Assembly: GCF_003315135.1 (NCBI RefSeq)
Contig: NZ_QNRK01000014.1
Span: forward strand, 1 to 64,000
DNA from: Roseiarcus fermentans
GTDB taxonomy: Bacteria > Pseudomonadota > Alphaproteobacteria > Rhizobiales > Beijerinckiaceae
Length of the DNA: 64,000 nucleotides
Direction of reading: 5' to 3'
In this document: one piece after another, positions 37,904 through 46,585 of the stretch
Layout of the letters: every line of letters begins with the position of its first letter
Position numbering within the stretch: position 1 is the first letter of the stretch
Translations under genes and position numbers: made by a program
The notes under the pieces: generated by a model
What the model was told of the DNA's origin: nothing
The model's input: the letters and a program-made list of their open reading frames with translations, nothing else
Databases searched by the model: none

Positions 37904-38827
37904 TCAGAGCGCCAGTTCGGCTGGAAGCCGAAAGCTGACGCTTTCTTCCGGCCCGTCCTGAACCGACACCAGCGATGGCGCGAGGCGCTCGAGGGCGCGC
38001 ACCACGTCGTCGACGAGAACTTCGGGGGCGGAGGCGCCGGCGGTCACCCCGACGGCCTCATGCCCACGGAACCACGCCGGATCGATCTCGGCGCCGTCGG
38101 CGACGAGGTAGCTCGGCAGCCCCGCCTGCGCGCCGATTTCGCGCAGCCGGTTCGAGTTTGAGCTGTTTCTCGCCCCGACGACGACGATGACGTCGACCAT
38201 TTGCGCCAGTTCGCGCACGGCGGTCTGCCGGTTCTGCGTCGCATAACAGATGTCGCGGGTCGAGGGTCCCAGCACATCGCTGAACCGGCGGTGCAGGGCG
38301 GCGATCACGCCGCGCGTGTCGTCGACGCTCAGCGTCGTCTGGGTGACATAGGCGATCGGCGCGTCGGAGGAAACCGCGAGCCGGTCCACGTCCGCCTCGT
38401 TCTCGACGAGATGCGCCTCGCCGTCGATGCGGCCGAGCGTTCCCTCGATCTCCGGATGCCCGGCATGGCCGATCACGATCAAGATCCGCCCCTGCGCCAC
38501 GTAGCGGCCGCTCTCGTTGTGAACCTTGGTCACCAGCGGGCAGGTCGCGTCGATCGTCGGCAGCGCCAGCGACCGGGCCTCCTCTTCGACCTTCCGCGAC
38601 ACGCCGTGGGCGCTGAAGATCGTCAGCGCGCCAGCCGGCACCTCGCTCAGCTCCTCGACGAACCGCGCGCCCTTCGCCTTGAGCTGCTCGACGACGTGGC
38701 GGTTGTGCACGATCTCATGGCGGACGTAGACCGGCGGCCCGTATTTGTCGAGCGCCCGCTCGACGATGTCGATGGCGCGCACGACGCCGGCGCAAAATCC
38801 GCGCGGCTGCGCGAGGATGATTTTCAT
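37904..38827 (-). CDS. ispH: 4-hydroxy-3-methylbut-2-enyl diphosphate reductase
   Basis: A 307-residue 4Fe-4S enzyme that makes IPP and DMAPP in the last step of the MEP pathway. The three cluster cysteines are in PRGFCAGV (Cys12), [11 protein letters not shown] (about Cys97) and [11 protein letters not shown] (about Cys195). Conserved [16 protein letters not shown] and [12 protein letters not shown] are visible. It sits between hpnK and hpnH, so isoprenoid supply is linked to hopanoid formation in one transcription direction. The 133-base gap after hpnK may hold its own promoter. Confidence 0.97.
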   Translation of the reverse strand: MKIILAQPRGFCAGVVRAIDIVERALDKYGPPVYVRHEIVHNRHVVEQLKAKGARFVEELSEVPAGALTIFSAHGVSRKVEEEARSLALPTIDATCPLVTKVHNESGRYVAQGRILIVIGHAGHPEIEGTLGRIDGEAHLVENEADVDRLAVSSDAPIAYVTQTTLSVDDTRGVIAALHRRFSDVLGPSTRDICYATQNRQTAVRELAQMVDVIVVVGARNSSNSNRLREIGAQAGLPSYLVADGAEIDPAWFRGHEAVGVTAGASAPEVLVDDVVRALERLAPSLVSVQDGPEESVSFRLPAELAL

Positions 38828-38960
38828 TCCTTCTCCTCGTCGCGCCGGAGCGGGGCGCGGAAACCGGCTCGAAAGCGCCGGACCGGGTCGATCGAAACGG
38901 ACGACAGTTCGGCACTATACCGCCCTGTTCCCTTCGACGTCGAGCGGGCCGCCGCGTTCG

Positions 38961-39818
38961 TCACGCGGGATTGATGTCGGCGTAACCCCCGACCGCAGCA
39001 GCGTTTTTGAAAACGGCGGCGCGGCAGCGCGGCGACAGGAGCGCGGCGAGTTCGTCGCCGTAGGCGTAACCCTCGGCCGCGCCGACGAAGCCGGCCGTGG
39101 TCGCCGGGTGGGTGTAGATTTCCGTGACGCCGGGCGGGAGGGCGGCGATCAGGCCGGCGAGCCGCGGCTCGGTCATATGGCCCGACCAGGCGAGGCCGAA
39201 CACGCGGTCCGCCGCGAGCCAGCCGCGTGCGCGGACCCGTCGCCGCATCGCCGCCGCCCAGGGCGCGGTCAACAGGGCGACCGGCGGGCGGGGCGTCGGC
39301 TCGACCCGCCGCAGGTCGGCCAGCGGCTCGATCGGCGTGCGCAACGCCCGCGCGCCGAAATCCGCGCCGATCGCGAGGATGGCGCTGAGGATCGTCGGGT
39401 GAAGATGATAGTGGCGATGCGCGTTGACGTGGTCGAGCGCGAGCCCGGTCGCCTGGTAGGCCTCGAACTGCGCCCGGATCTCGGCTTCGACCTGGCGTCG
39501 CACCGAGGCCCGCGTCGCGATCGCGAGACCGAGGGTCGCGAGATCGCCGCGCAGCCGCCCGGCCGCCGCCCCGGTCTTGACGACGAGGTCGGGAAGCGCC
39601 TTCGCCGGCAGGACCGGCCAGTCGTCGCTCAGGGTGAGATGAAGCCCGACCCTGAGGCTCGGCATGCGCCGGGCGCGCGCGACGGCGTCCGCCGCGGCGG
39701 CGCCCCCGACCATCAGGCTCGCGGCGGTGAGGACGCCCTCCTCGTGGGCCTGCTGGACGGCCTCGTTGACCGCCTCCGCCAGCCCGAAATCGTCGGCGGT
39801 GACGATGAGCCGCTTCAG
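38961..39818 (-). CDS. hpnK: hopanoid deacetylase-like protein HpnK, apparent CTG start
   Basis: A 285-residue YdjC/ChbG-type polysaccharide deacetylase-like protein. HpnK removes the acetyl group from N-acetylglucosaminyl bacteriohopanetetrol. Metal-site motifs are VTADDFGL (near the start), VGLHLTLSD and HVNAHRHYHLHP. Relatives start MKRLIVTADDFG, and here KRLIVTADDFG follows directly after CTG (39818-39816), which overlaps the hpnJ stop codon as CTGA. GAGGT lies seven bases before the CTG. No ATG, GTG or TTG gives an intact N-terminus; the next Met is about residue 40. Hence CTG is called, unless that base is an error. Confidence 0.85.
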   Translation of the reverse strand: MKRLIVTADDFGLAEAVNEAVQQAHEEGVLTAASLMVGGAAAADAVARARRMPSLRVGLHLTLSDDWPVLPAKALPDLVVKTGAAAGRLRGDLATLGLAIATRASVRRQVEAEIRAQFEAYQATGLALDHVNAHRHYHLHPTILSAILAIGADFGARALRTPIEPLADLRRVEPTPRPPVALLTAPWAAAMRRRVRARGWLAADRVFGLAWSGHMTEPRLAGLIAALPPGVTEIYTHPATTAGFVGAAEGYAYGDELAALLSPRCRAAVFKNAAAVGGYADINPA

Positions 39819-41245
39819 GGCGCGACCTCGCGGCGCTCGCGCAGGAAGCGGAAGAACTCGACGCCCTCCTTCAGCCGCCGCTTCATCATCTCCGGGCTCA
39901 GCGCCATCTCGCCGACGATCGAGGCGATCTTCGGGATGCGGAAGTAGAAGCTGCGGTAGAACTCGTCCACCGAGCGGAAAATCTCCGAATGGGCGAGGTG
40001 GGGATAGTGCAGGGGCGCGATCTGCACCCCGTCGTCGTTGACCAGATCGGCGTTGGCGTCGTCGAGCCAGCCGTTCTCCAGCGCCTGCTTGTAGAGAAAG
40101 GTGCCGGGATAGGGCGCGGCCAGCGACACCTGGATGGTGTGCGGGTTGATCTCCTTGGCGTACTGGATCGTCTGCCGGATCGTCTCCGACGTCTCGCCCG
40201 GCAGGCCGAGGATGAACGTGCCGTGGATGACGATGCCGAGCTCGTGGCAATCCTTGGTGAAGCGCTTGGCGACGTCGACCAGAATGCCCTTCTTGATGTT
40301 GTGGAGGATCTGTTGGTTGCCGCTTTCGTAGCCGACCAGCAGCAGCCGGCAGCCGTTGTCCTTCATCACCTTCAGGGTGGAGCGCTTGACGTTGGGCTTG
40401 GCGTTGCAGGCCCAGACGATGCCGAGCTTGCCCAATTCCCGCGCGATCGCCTCGGTGCGCGGCGCGTCGTCGGTCAGCGTGTCGTCGTCGAAGAAGAACT
40501 CCTTGACCTGCGGGAAGGCGGCCCTGGCCCAGCGCACCTCCTCGATCACATGGCCGACGCTGCGGGTGCGGTAGCGATGGCCGCCGACGGTCTGCGGCCA
40601 CAGGCAGTAAGTGCAGCGCGATTTGCAGCCCCGCCCGGTGTAGAACGAGAGGTACGGGTGCTTGAGGTAGCCGTTGAAGTAATTCTCGATTGTGAGATCG
40701 CGCTTGTAGACCGGGGTGACGAACGGCAGCAGGTCCATGTTTTCGAGCACGGGACGGTCGGGATTGCGCACGATCGCGCCCGCCTTGTTCCGCCAGGTGA
40801 GGCCGGTGATCGTCGCGAGGTCGCGACCCTCGGCCGCCTCCTTGATGGCGAAGTCGAACTCGTTGCGCGCGACGAAGTCGACCAGCGGGGCCGTTTCGAG
40901 GCTCTTGTCGCCGTCGACGGCGACCTTGGCCCCGATCAGCCCGACCTTGAGGTCGGGATTGGCGGCCTTCATCGCCTCGATCGTCTTGACGTCGCTGCGG
41001 AAGGAGGGGGTCGAGGTATGCAGCACGGCGAGATCGTAGTCCCGCGCCTGTTTCACCACCTCCTCGAGGCCGATTCTGTGCGGCGGCGCGTCGATCAGCT
41101 TCGAGCCTTCGACGAGCGCCGCGGGCTGGGCGAGCCAGGTCGGATACCAGAACGACTGGACTTCGCGCCGGGCCTGGTAGCGCGATCCGGCGCCGCCGTC
41201 GAAACCGTCGAAAGACGGCGCCTGCAGAAACAGGGTTCGCATCAT
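39815..41245 (-). CDS. hpnJ: hopanoid cyclitol ether synthase HpnJ (radical SAM)
   Basis: A 476-residue radical SAM protein with an N-terminal B12-binding-like region (about 1-150). The cluster motif is CKSRCTYC (Cys207, Cys211, Cys214), and GTFILGLPGETSETI and VSLAAPYPGTFLY follow. HpnJ contracts and rearranges the glucosamine headgroup into the cyclitol ether. It follows hpnI by 14 bases and overlaps hpnK by 4 (CTGA). The double Met start (41245/41242) leaves one residue uncertain. Confidence 0.95.
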   Translation of the reverse strand: MMRTLFLQAPSFDGFDGGAGSRYQARREVQSFWYPTWLAQPAALVEGSKLIDAPPHRIGLEEVVKQARDYDLAVLHTSTPSFRSDVKTIEAMKAANPDLKVGLIGAKVAVDGDKSLETAPLVDFVARNEFDFAIKEAAEGRDLATITGLTWRNKAGAIVRNPDRPVLENMDLLPFVTPVYKRDLTIENYFNGYLKHPYLSFYTGRGCKSRCTYCLWPQTVGGHRYRTRSVGHVIEEVRWARAAFPQVKEFFFDDDTLTDDAPRTEAIARELGKLGIVWACNAKPNVKRSTLKVMKDNGCRLLLVGYESGNQQILHNIKKGILVDVAKRFTKDCHELGIVIHGTFILGLPGETSETIRQTIQYAKEINPHTIQVSLAAPYPGTFLYKQALENGWLDDANADLVNDDGVQIAPLHYPHLAHSEIFRSVDEFYRSFYFRIPKIASIVGEMALSPEMMKRRLKEGVEFFRFLRERREVAP

Positions 41246-41259
41246 GGGTCGTCGGTCCT

Positions 41260-42387
41260 TCAATCCGCGGTCAAGACGCCGTTCCGCAGCACGCGGCGCC
41301 GCTCGCCTCGCCAGATAACCTCCCGGCCGCAAAAGCTCCAGGCGAAGGTCGCGAACGACAGGAGATCGCGCAACGGGAGAAGCCAGTAGGCGGGCGTCGG
41401 CAGACTGTAGCTGCGCATTATGGCGCGCAACAGCCCGACGCGGCCGGCGATGGCCAGTCCGGCGAGCGCGAGGCCCGGGACCGGCGCGCCCGCCGCGGCG
41501 GCGAGAAGGGCGAAGGGGAGGGGATGGGTGACCGCGGAGCCGAGATATCCCCAGAAGTCGACCGTCTGGATCGTGCGCGCCCAGCGCATCTCGTGCCGCC
41601 ACAGCTCCGCGAGCGAGCGTTCCGCGCAGGCGTGGCCGACGAGAAGGCGCGGCGCGGCGACGCCGAGGCCCCTCGCCCGCAGCGCGGCGCCGATGGCGTA
41701 GTCGTCGGCGAGGACGTCGGCGAAGGCCGCGAAGCCGCCGATCGCGTCGAGATCGTGGCGGCGGAGCGCGATCGTCGACCCGAAACAAGGCGCAGCCAGC
41801 CCGAGGCGCAGGCCGAGGAGCACGTTGGGCAGGAAATGCGCGTCGATCGCCAGCGCCGACAGTTGCGACCAGAATCCTGCGACCGGAACGCCGTGATAGG
41901 CCAGGGTGACGCCGCCGACGCCCGGCCGAAGGAGCGCCGCGGCGACCCGGCGGAGGTAATCCTTCGGCGCCGCGATGTCGCTGTCGGCGAGAACGACCAC
42001 CTCATGCGCGATCGCCGGCGCCATGTTGACCAGATTGGAGATTTTCCGGTTGGCGCCGTGAGTCGCGGCGTCGACGACGAGGCGGAGGTCGCGGCCGGGG
42101 AATTGCGCCGCGAGGCGCGTCACGACGGCGATCGCCGGGTCGTCGGCCGCCTGCACGCCGAACACGATCTGCACCGGCGCCGGATAGTCCTGATCGCAGA
42201 ACGAGGCGAGGTTTTTCGACAGGGCGGGTTCGTCGCCGCGCAGGGGCTTCAGAATGGTCGCGGACGGCCATGCGGCCGGGGCCGGCGCGGCCTCGCCGAC
42301 GGGGGGCGAGGCGGCCACGATCGCGGCGAGGAGATAGAGGCAGCCGGCGGCGGCCACGACCAGGCAGACGACCGCGATCGCCGTCAC
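41260..42387 (-). CDS. hpnI: hopanoid glycosyltransferase HpnI
   Basis: A 375-residue family 21-type (ceramide glucosyltransferase-like) membrane enzyme that adds N-acetylglucosamine to bacteriohopanetetrol. Motifs are ATILKPLRGDEP, NRKISNLVNM, VLADSDIAAPKDYL (DxD), DDYAIG and the (Q/R)xxRW-like RHEMRWARTIQ. Membrane segments lie at 1-25 and about 285-350. Its ATG overlaps the hpnL stop by four bases. Confidence 0.95.
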   Translation of the reverse strand: MTAIAVVCLVVAAAGCLYLLAAIVAASPPVGEAAPAPAAWPSATILKPLRGDEPALSKNLASFCDQDYPAPVQIVFGVQAADDPAIAVVTRLAAQFPGRDLRLVVDAATHGANRKISNLVNMAPAIAHEVVVLADSDIAAPKDYLRRVAAALLRPGVGGVTLAYHGVPVAGFWSQLSALAIDAHFLPNVLLGLRLGLAAPCFGSTIALRRHDLDAIGGFAAFADVLADDYAIGAALRARGLGVAAPRLLVGHACAERSLAELWRHEMRWARTIQTVDFWGYLGSAVTHPLPFALLAAAAGAPVPGLALAGLAIAGRVGLLRAIMRSYSLPTPAYWLLPLRDLLSFATFAWSFCGREVIWRGERRRVLRNGVLTAD

Positions 42388-43382
42388 GGGTTCCGCGTCC
42401 CGTCGGCGATGCGGCGGCCGCCGAAGAAGGTCCGCCCCTCGAGTACTTGCCAGTAGATGAGGCTCGGCAGGCCGAGCACGACGTCGGGAACGCGCTTGAT
42501 CAGCGACATGGCGATGGCCACGTCAGGCGGCAGGCCGAAGATCGCGCAGAGCGCGATCAGGCCGCCCTCCTGCACGCCGAGCGCGCCGGGGATCGCGAAC
42601 GCCGCGCCGCGAATCGCCTGCGTCAGGCTCTCGATCGCCAGCGCCTCCGGATAGCCCCCCGGCAGCCCCATGAACGCCAGAATCGCCCAGACTTCGAGCG
42701 CGCCGACGAACCAGAACGTCAGATGGATGGCGGCCGCGGCGAGGAGGTTGGCGCGATTGGCGTAGATCGCGTCCAGGCGCGCGTAGAGCGCGTCGACGGC
42801 GCCGAGCGACGCCCATGCCCGTTCGCCGGCCATGCGCGTCGCCACCGACTTGACGAAACGCCGGCCGAAGGGCCGCTGAAGGGCATAAAAGCCGAACAGC
42901 GCGGGAACGGCGCAGGCGACGACGATCGCGACCGTCGTTCCGACGCCGCTCGCGGCCCCGATCGCGGCGAGCGTCGCGAGGCCGGCGATGGCGAAAATGC
43001 CCTGGGTGACCGCCTGGGCCAGCACGTCGACGACGATGCTGGCGGCGGCGAGGGACGCAGCGACCCCGCGCAGGATCAGCGCCCGCGCCCCGATGACGTT
43101 GCCGCCGACGTTGCCGAACGGCAGGAACGCATTGCCGCCTTCGCGTACGAAACGGACGACGACGCAGGTCAGCGCGGCGGGGCGGAGGCCGCGCGGGAAC
43201 AGGACGAACCAGCCGATCCCGGCGCCCGCGACCGCAACGGCGCGCAAGAGGCACACAACGGCGACGCACCCCCAGCCCGCCGCCGCGAACGCGCGCGCGA
43301 CCGGTTCCGCGCCGGCCCAGGCGATGAGGGCGACGAGCGCGGCGACGCCGGCGATCCAGGCGAACCGGATCAGCCGGGTCAT
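42384..43382 (-). CDS. hpnL: hopanoid-associated membrane protein HpnL
   Basis: A 332-residue integral membrane protein of the lysylphosphatidylglycerol-synthase/UPF0104 (AglD) membrane type, with seven or eight hydrophobic segments. Motifs REGGNAFLPFGNVGGNVIGARAL and IPGALGVQEGGLIAL are typical of this family. The role is unproven, perhaps lipid flipping. It is the first gene of the minus-strand group hpnL-I-J-K and overlaps hpnI by four bases. Confidence 0.92.
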   Translation of the reverse strand: MTRLIRFAWIAGVAALVALIAWAGAEPVARAFAAAGWGCVAVVCLLRAVAVAGAGIGWFVLFPRGLRPAALTCVVVRFVREGGNAFLPFGNVGGNVIGARALILRGVAASLAAASIVVDVLAQAVTQGIFAIAGLATLAAIGAASGVGTTVAIVVACAVPALFGFYALQRPFGRRFVKSVATRMAGERAWASLGAVDALYARLDAIYANRANLLAAAAIHLTFWFVGALEVWAILAFMGLPGGYPEALAIESLTQAIRGAAFAIPGALGVQEGGLIALCAIFGLPPDVAIAMSLIKRVPDVVLGLPSLIYWQVLEGRTFFGGRRIADGTRNP

Positions 43383-43483
43383 GTCCGCTTCAAATCCGTG
43401 CTCGCCATACCCGCCGCCCGTCGCAAAGTTCGACGATACCCGCCCGCAGCGGCGGAGGAAAGCAAACTCGTCGCCGCCGCGCC

Positions 43484-44899
43484 TCACTCCGCCGCCGCCG
43501 TCGCTTCCTCGCTCGCCGGCGCCCGCGCGGCGAGCGAGTCGCCAGCTTCCGGCTTCAGTCTGATGAAGACGAGCATGGACAGGCTCGACACCACCGCCAC
43601 CGCGACGAAGGAGAGCGACAGGTCGCGCGAATGAAGCGTCGCGTCGCCGAAGCCGACCTGGATCAACTGGATGCACACCGCCGCGACCGCGACGCCGATC
43701 GCCCCCGACATCTGCTGCGCGACGCTGGCGAAGCTGGTGGCGCGGCTCATCCGCGGCGGGTCGATGTCGGCGTAGGAGAGGGCGTTGAGCGCGGTGAATT
43801 CGAGCGAGCGGAAGAAGCCGCCGGCGAGCAGGGCGAGGAAGATCAGCCAGTGCGGCGTCCCGGCCGTGAACAGCGCGTAGGACGCCATGAACAGACCCGA
43901 GACGGCGGCGTTGACGATCAGCGTGCGTCGGAAGCCGAACCGTCTGAGCGCGGTCGAGGCGGTGAACTTCATCGCCATCGCGCCGAGCGCGGTGGCGAAG
44001 GTCATCGAGCCGGATTCGAACGGCGTCAGGCCGAAGCCGATCTGCAGCAGGAGCGGCAGGAGAAACGGCAAGGCGCCGATGCCGATGCGGAAGATCAGCC
44101 CGCCGGCCACGCCGGCGAAGAAGGTCGGGATCTTCAGGAGCCTCAAATCGAGGATGGCGTCCTCGTTGAGGCCGGCGTGGCGGACGTAGAGGCCGAGCAG
44201 GACGAGGCTGACGGCGATCTGCGCCGCGACCTCGAGGCCCGGCGCCATGCCGCGGCCGATCAGCGACAGGCCGGAGATCAGGCCGAGCAGGCCCACGCCC
44301 GACAGGACGAAGCCCTTGAAGTCGAAGCGCGGCACGACTTCCTCGCGCAGGTTGGCGACGTAGCGCAGCGACAGGGCGACGCCGAGCAGGCCGATCGGCA
44401 CGTTGATCCAGAAGATCCAGCGCCAGTGGAAGTAGGTGGTGATGAAACCGCCGAGCGGCGGGCCGGCGACCGGACCGAGCAGCGCCGGGACGGTGAGGTA
44501 GGCGAGCGCGTCGACGAGATCGCTCTTCTCGACGCTGCGCAGCAGCACCAATCGTCCGACCGGCACCATCATCGCCCCGCCGAGCCCCTGGAAGACGCGC
44601 GCCGCGATCAGGGTTTCGAGCGAAGTCGAGGCGCCGCAGAGGATCGAGCCGAGGGTGAAGACGACGATCGCCGAGCAGAACACCGTGCGCGCGCCGAACC
44701 GGTCGGCGATCCAGCCGGAAGCGGGAATGAACACCGCCAGCGTCAGCATGTAGGAGGTCAGCGCCAGCTTGAGGACGATCGGGTCCTGATTCAGGTCGTG
44801 CGCGATCGCCGGCAGCGAGGTCGAGATCACCGTGCCGTCCATGTTCTCCATGAACAGGGCGGTGGCGACGATCAGGGCGGTGAGCATGGAGGGGCGCAT
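43484..44899 (-). CDS. MFS efflux transporter, DHA2 (14-TM) type
   Basis: A 471-residue major facilitator transporter. The opening ALIVATALFMENMDGTVISTSLPAIAHDL is the DHA2 signature (ME..DGT), followed by motif A (WIADRFGARTVF) and motif C-like ALLGPVAGPPLGGFI. About 14 membrane segments and a polar C-terminus. It is expected to export drugs by proton exchange. ATG 44899 has AAAAGGG upstream. A copy of a duplicated upstream module lies 165-347 bases before the start. Confidence 0.92.
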   Translation of the reverse strand: MRPSMLTALIVATALFMENMDGTVISTSLPAIAHDLNQDPIVLKLALTSYMLTLAVFIPASGWIADRFGARTVFCSAIVVFTLGSILCGASTSLETLIAARVFQGLGGAMMVPVGRLVLLRSVEKSDLVDALAYLTVPALLGPVAGPPLGGFITTYFHWRWIFWINVPIGLLGVALSLRYVANLREEVVPRFDFKGFVLSGVGLLGLISGLSLIGRGMAPGLEVAAQIAVSLVLLGLYVRHAGLNEDAILDLRLLKIPTFFAGVAGGLIFRIGIGALPFLLPLLLQIGFGLTPFESGSMTFATALGAMAMKFTASTALRRFGFRRTLIVNAAVSGLFMASYALFTAGTPHWLIFLALLAGGFFRSLEFTALNALSYADIDPPRMSRATSFASVAQQMSGAIGVAVAAVCIQLIQVGFGDATLHSRDLSLSFVAVAVVSSLSMLVFIRLKPEAGDSLAARAPASEEATAAAE

Positions 44900-45063
44900 G
44901 GGCCGCGCCCTTTTGGCCCAGCATCCCGGCCGCCGCAAGGCGCGCGCGGCGGGGCGACGGTCACGATGCGTTGAGCCGTCGCGATGACGGCGCCGGCGTC
45001 GTCGTGGCGTCGGGGCCTGACTTCGGAAGAAGTCGTCGCGGGGATCGTTGGACGGCGCAACGA

Positions 45064-45246
45064 CATGTCGGCCAGACTGCAACTTCATTGCAGTCTGGCC
45101 GACTTTGGAGGTCGCGCTCCAATGTCTCCGCAGGAGGCGATACCTAACGGGGACGGAGCCGAGACTAAGTCTATGCGCTCGCAGCGCAACCGGGAAACGT
45201 CGGACAGGCGCAAGTCGGAACCGTTTCAAATCGAAACGATTTCAAA
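45064..45246 (-). repeat. duplicated upstream module, copy A (before the MFS gene)
   Basis: Contains a perfect 16-bp inverted repeat (45067-45082/45088-45103; GTCGGCCAGACTGCAA with its complement, 5-base loop), then AGACTAAG (45162-45169), then a direct repeat TTTCAAA-TCGAAACGA-TTTCAAA (45224-45246). Copy B at 46246-46428 has the same elements in the same order. From copy start to direct repeat is exactly 160 bases in both. The rest of 44900-45653 shows no convincing gene. Confidence 0.75.
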
Positions 45247-45653
45247 CCGTGGCGGAGGCGACTTCCGCGCCCTCGACCCGAAGGGTGGTGGAGGGGTCGG
45301 CCGGCCGCGTTGGAAGCATGGGGAGAGGCGGGCGGCCCGCCATTCCGCGCGAGACCGTGTCTGCCGATACGGAAAACTGCCCCCCTTGCGACAGGACGAA
45401 TAGCCCCTTGTCGCGTGAGGAGGGTTGGCGATGTTTGGAGAAGGATTGGGCGTTCCGTAGCGCTTCGAGGAGCGGCGGGCGACGGGATGAAGGCACCGGA
45501 CGACGCGTCGGGCTGCGGGCTTGCGGATTCTGGCGACAGCGTGATTCCGGCGACGTTACTTTATTCGCCCTTTCCCGTTTGGGATCGTGGTCAGCCGCGG
45601 TCGGGCGATGAAGAAGCCGCCGGCCGGCGCCGTTCGTCCCCGACCTGGGCCCA

Positions 45654-46196
45654 TTACGGGTTGCGCGAGGAGAACGGCGGCGGACGGCGCAACCGGCTGG
45701 AGATCGAAGCCGCGACTCTCGCTGGCTTGCGGCGATTCGGCAGGCCGGACGGAAAGAGACCGTGCGCGGCGAGGGCAATCGCCAGCGATTGCCCGGCCTG
45801 GAAGACTGTTCCCAAATCGTCGCCGAGATCGTCGCGTCCGACAAGCATCGTCGCTGCGGACAGCGTTTCGCTGTGGCGCGCGCGTTGCGCCATCTCGATC
45901 ACCCGCAAGGCGAGCGCCTCTTCAGCCGAGACGGCGGGACAAGAGACGGGCCGGCGGTGAAGCGGCGCCCCGGAGGCCGCAATGACGGCGCGCGCGAACC
46001 CATAGAACTGTCCGAAAAGCGGACCTGCGTCTTGCGCCGGAACGTTGCGCGCCAACAGACGCCGGCCATATTCCCACGAATCGGTGTCGCCAAAGCCCAG
46101 GCCGGCGATCACGCAGCGATACAGCTTGATGAAAAGGTCCTCGTGGGAGAGATCTTGCTCCAGATCGTCACGTTCCGCCGCTTTCCCTGGACACAT
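45654..46196 (-). CDS. protein of unknown function behind copy B of the duplicated module
   Basis: A 180-residue soluble protein. I do not recognise it. The middle is well formed and protein-like: HEDLFIKLYRCVIAGLGFG, DTDSWEYGRRLLARNVPAQD, LFGQFYGFARAVIAASG, and EEALALRVIEMAQRARHSET. It is mostly helical by appearance. The tail is Arg/Pro-rich. ATG 46196 (MCPGKAAERDD) lies 6 bases after GGGAGAG, a strong ribosome site; the ATG two codons earlier is too close to it. It stands between the iron-uptake operon and the MFS pump on the same strand, with the 183-bp duplicated module directly before it. Confidence 0.6.
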   Translation of the reverse strand: MCPGKAAERDDLEQDLSHEDLFIKLYRCVIAGLGFGDTDSWEYGRRLLARNVPAQDAGPLFGQFYGFARAVIAASGAPLHRRPVSCPAVSAEEALALRVIEMAQRARHSETLSAATMLVGRDDLGDDLGTVFQAGQSLAIALAAHGLFPSGLPNRRKPARVAASISSRLRRPPPFSSRNP

Positions 46197-46245
46197 GAGC
46201 ATCTCTCCCGTCGTGCAGGACGAATTTTTGGAACGGGTACAACCC

Positions 46246-46428
46246 CATGTCGGCCAGACTGCAGCGCGCGACGCAGTCCGGCCGACTGCAGGAAGGTACG
46301 TTCCAACATCGCTGCAGGACGATTGCCTGCGACGACGCAATCAAGACTAAGGGAGTTTGTCTGGTCACACAACGACTGCATATCGATGCGTGAAAATCGT
46401 AAGACTTCTAAATCGAAACGATTCTAAA
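46246..46428 (-). repeat. duplicated upstream module, copy B
   Basis: Shares with copy A the 18-base CATGTCGGCCAGACTGCA (46246-46263), a near-perfect 14-bp inverted repeat (46249-46262/46273-46286), AGACTAAG (46344-46351), and a direct repeat TTCTAAA-TCGAAACGA-TTCTAAA (46406-46428) with the same 9-base spacer as copy A. It ends 50 bases before the start of the unknown gene at 46196. Confidence 0.75.
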
Positions 46429-46585
46429 CGACTTGGAAACCTGCCGGAACCCGGTGGCGTGCGGGCATGCGCCCGGCGCGATTGGGCTTGCCAGCGCGGA
46501 CCGGCGGCCTCGAGCCTCGATCGGGACATTCGGCGCGTCGGAATTGTCCACGCCGATCCGCCGCCTGCGCCGGCGCGACGCCGGA

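Noticed and set aside
45064-45103. Sigma-54 promoter in copy A of the duplicated module (TGGCC...TTGC)
   Set aside because: The spacing between the GG and GC elements is three bases too long for a -24/-12 promoter.
45242-45844. 200-codon minus-strand frame between the MFS gene and the unknown gene
   Set aside because: It overlaps the unknown gene's better-supported frame, is Arg/Ser/Pro-rich throughout, and lacks a good ribosome site.
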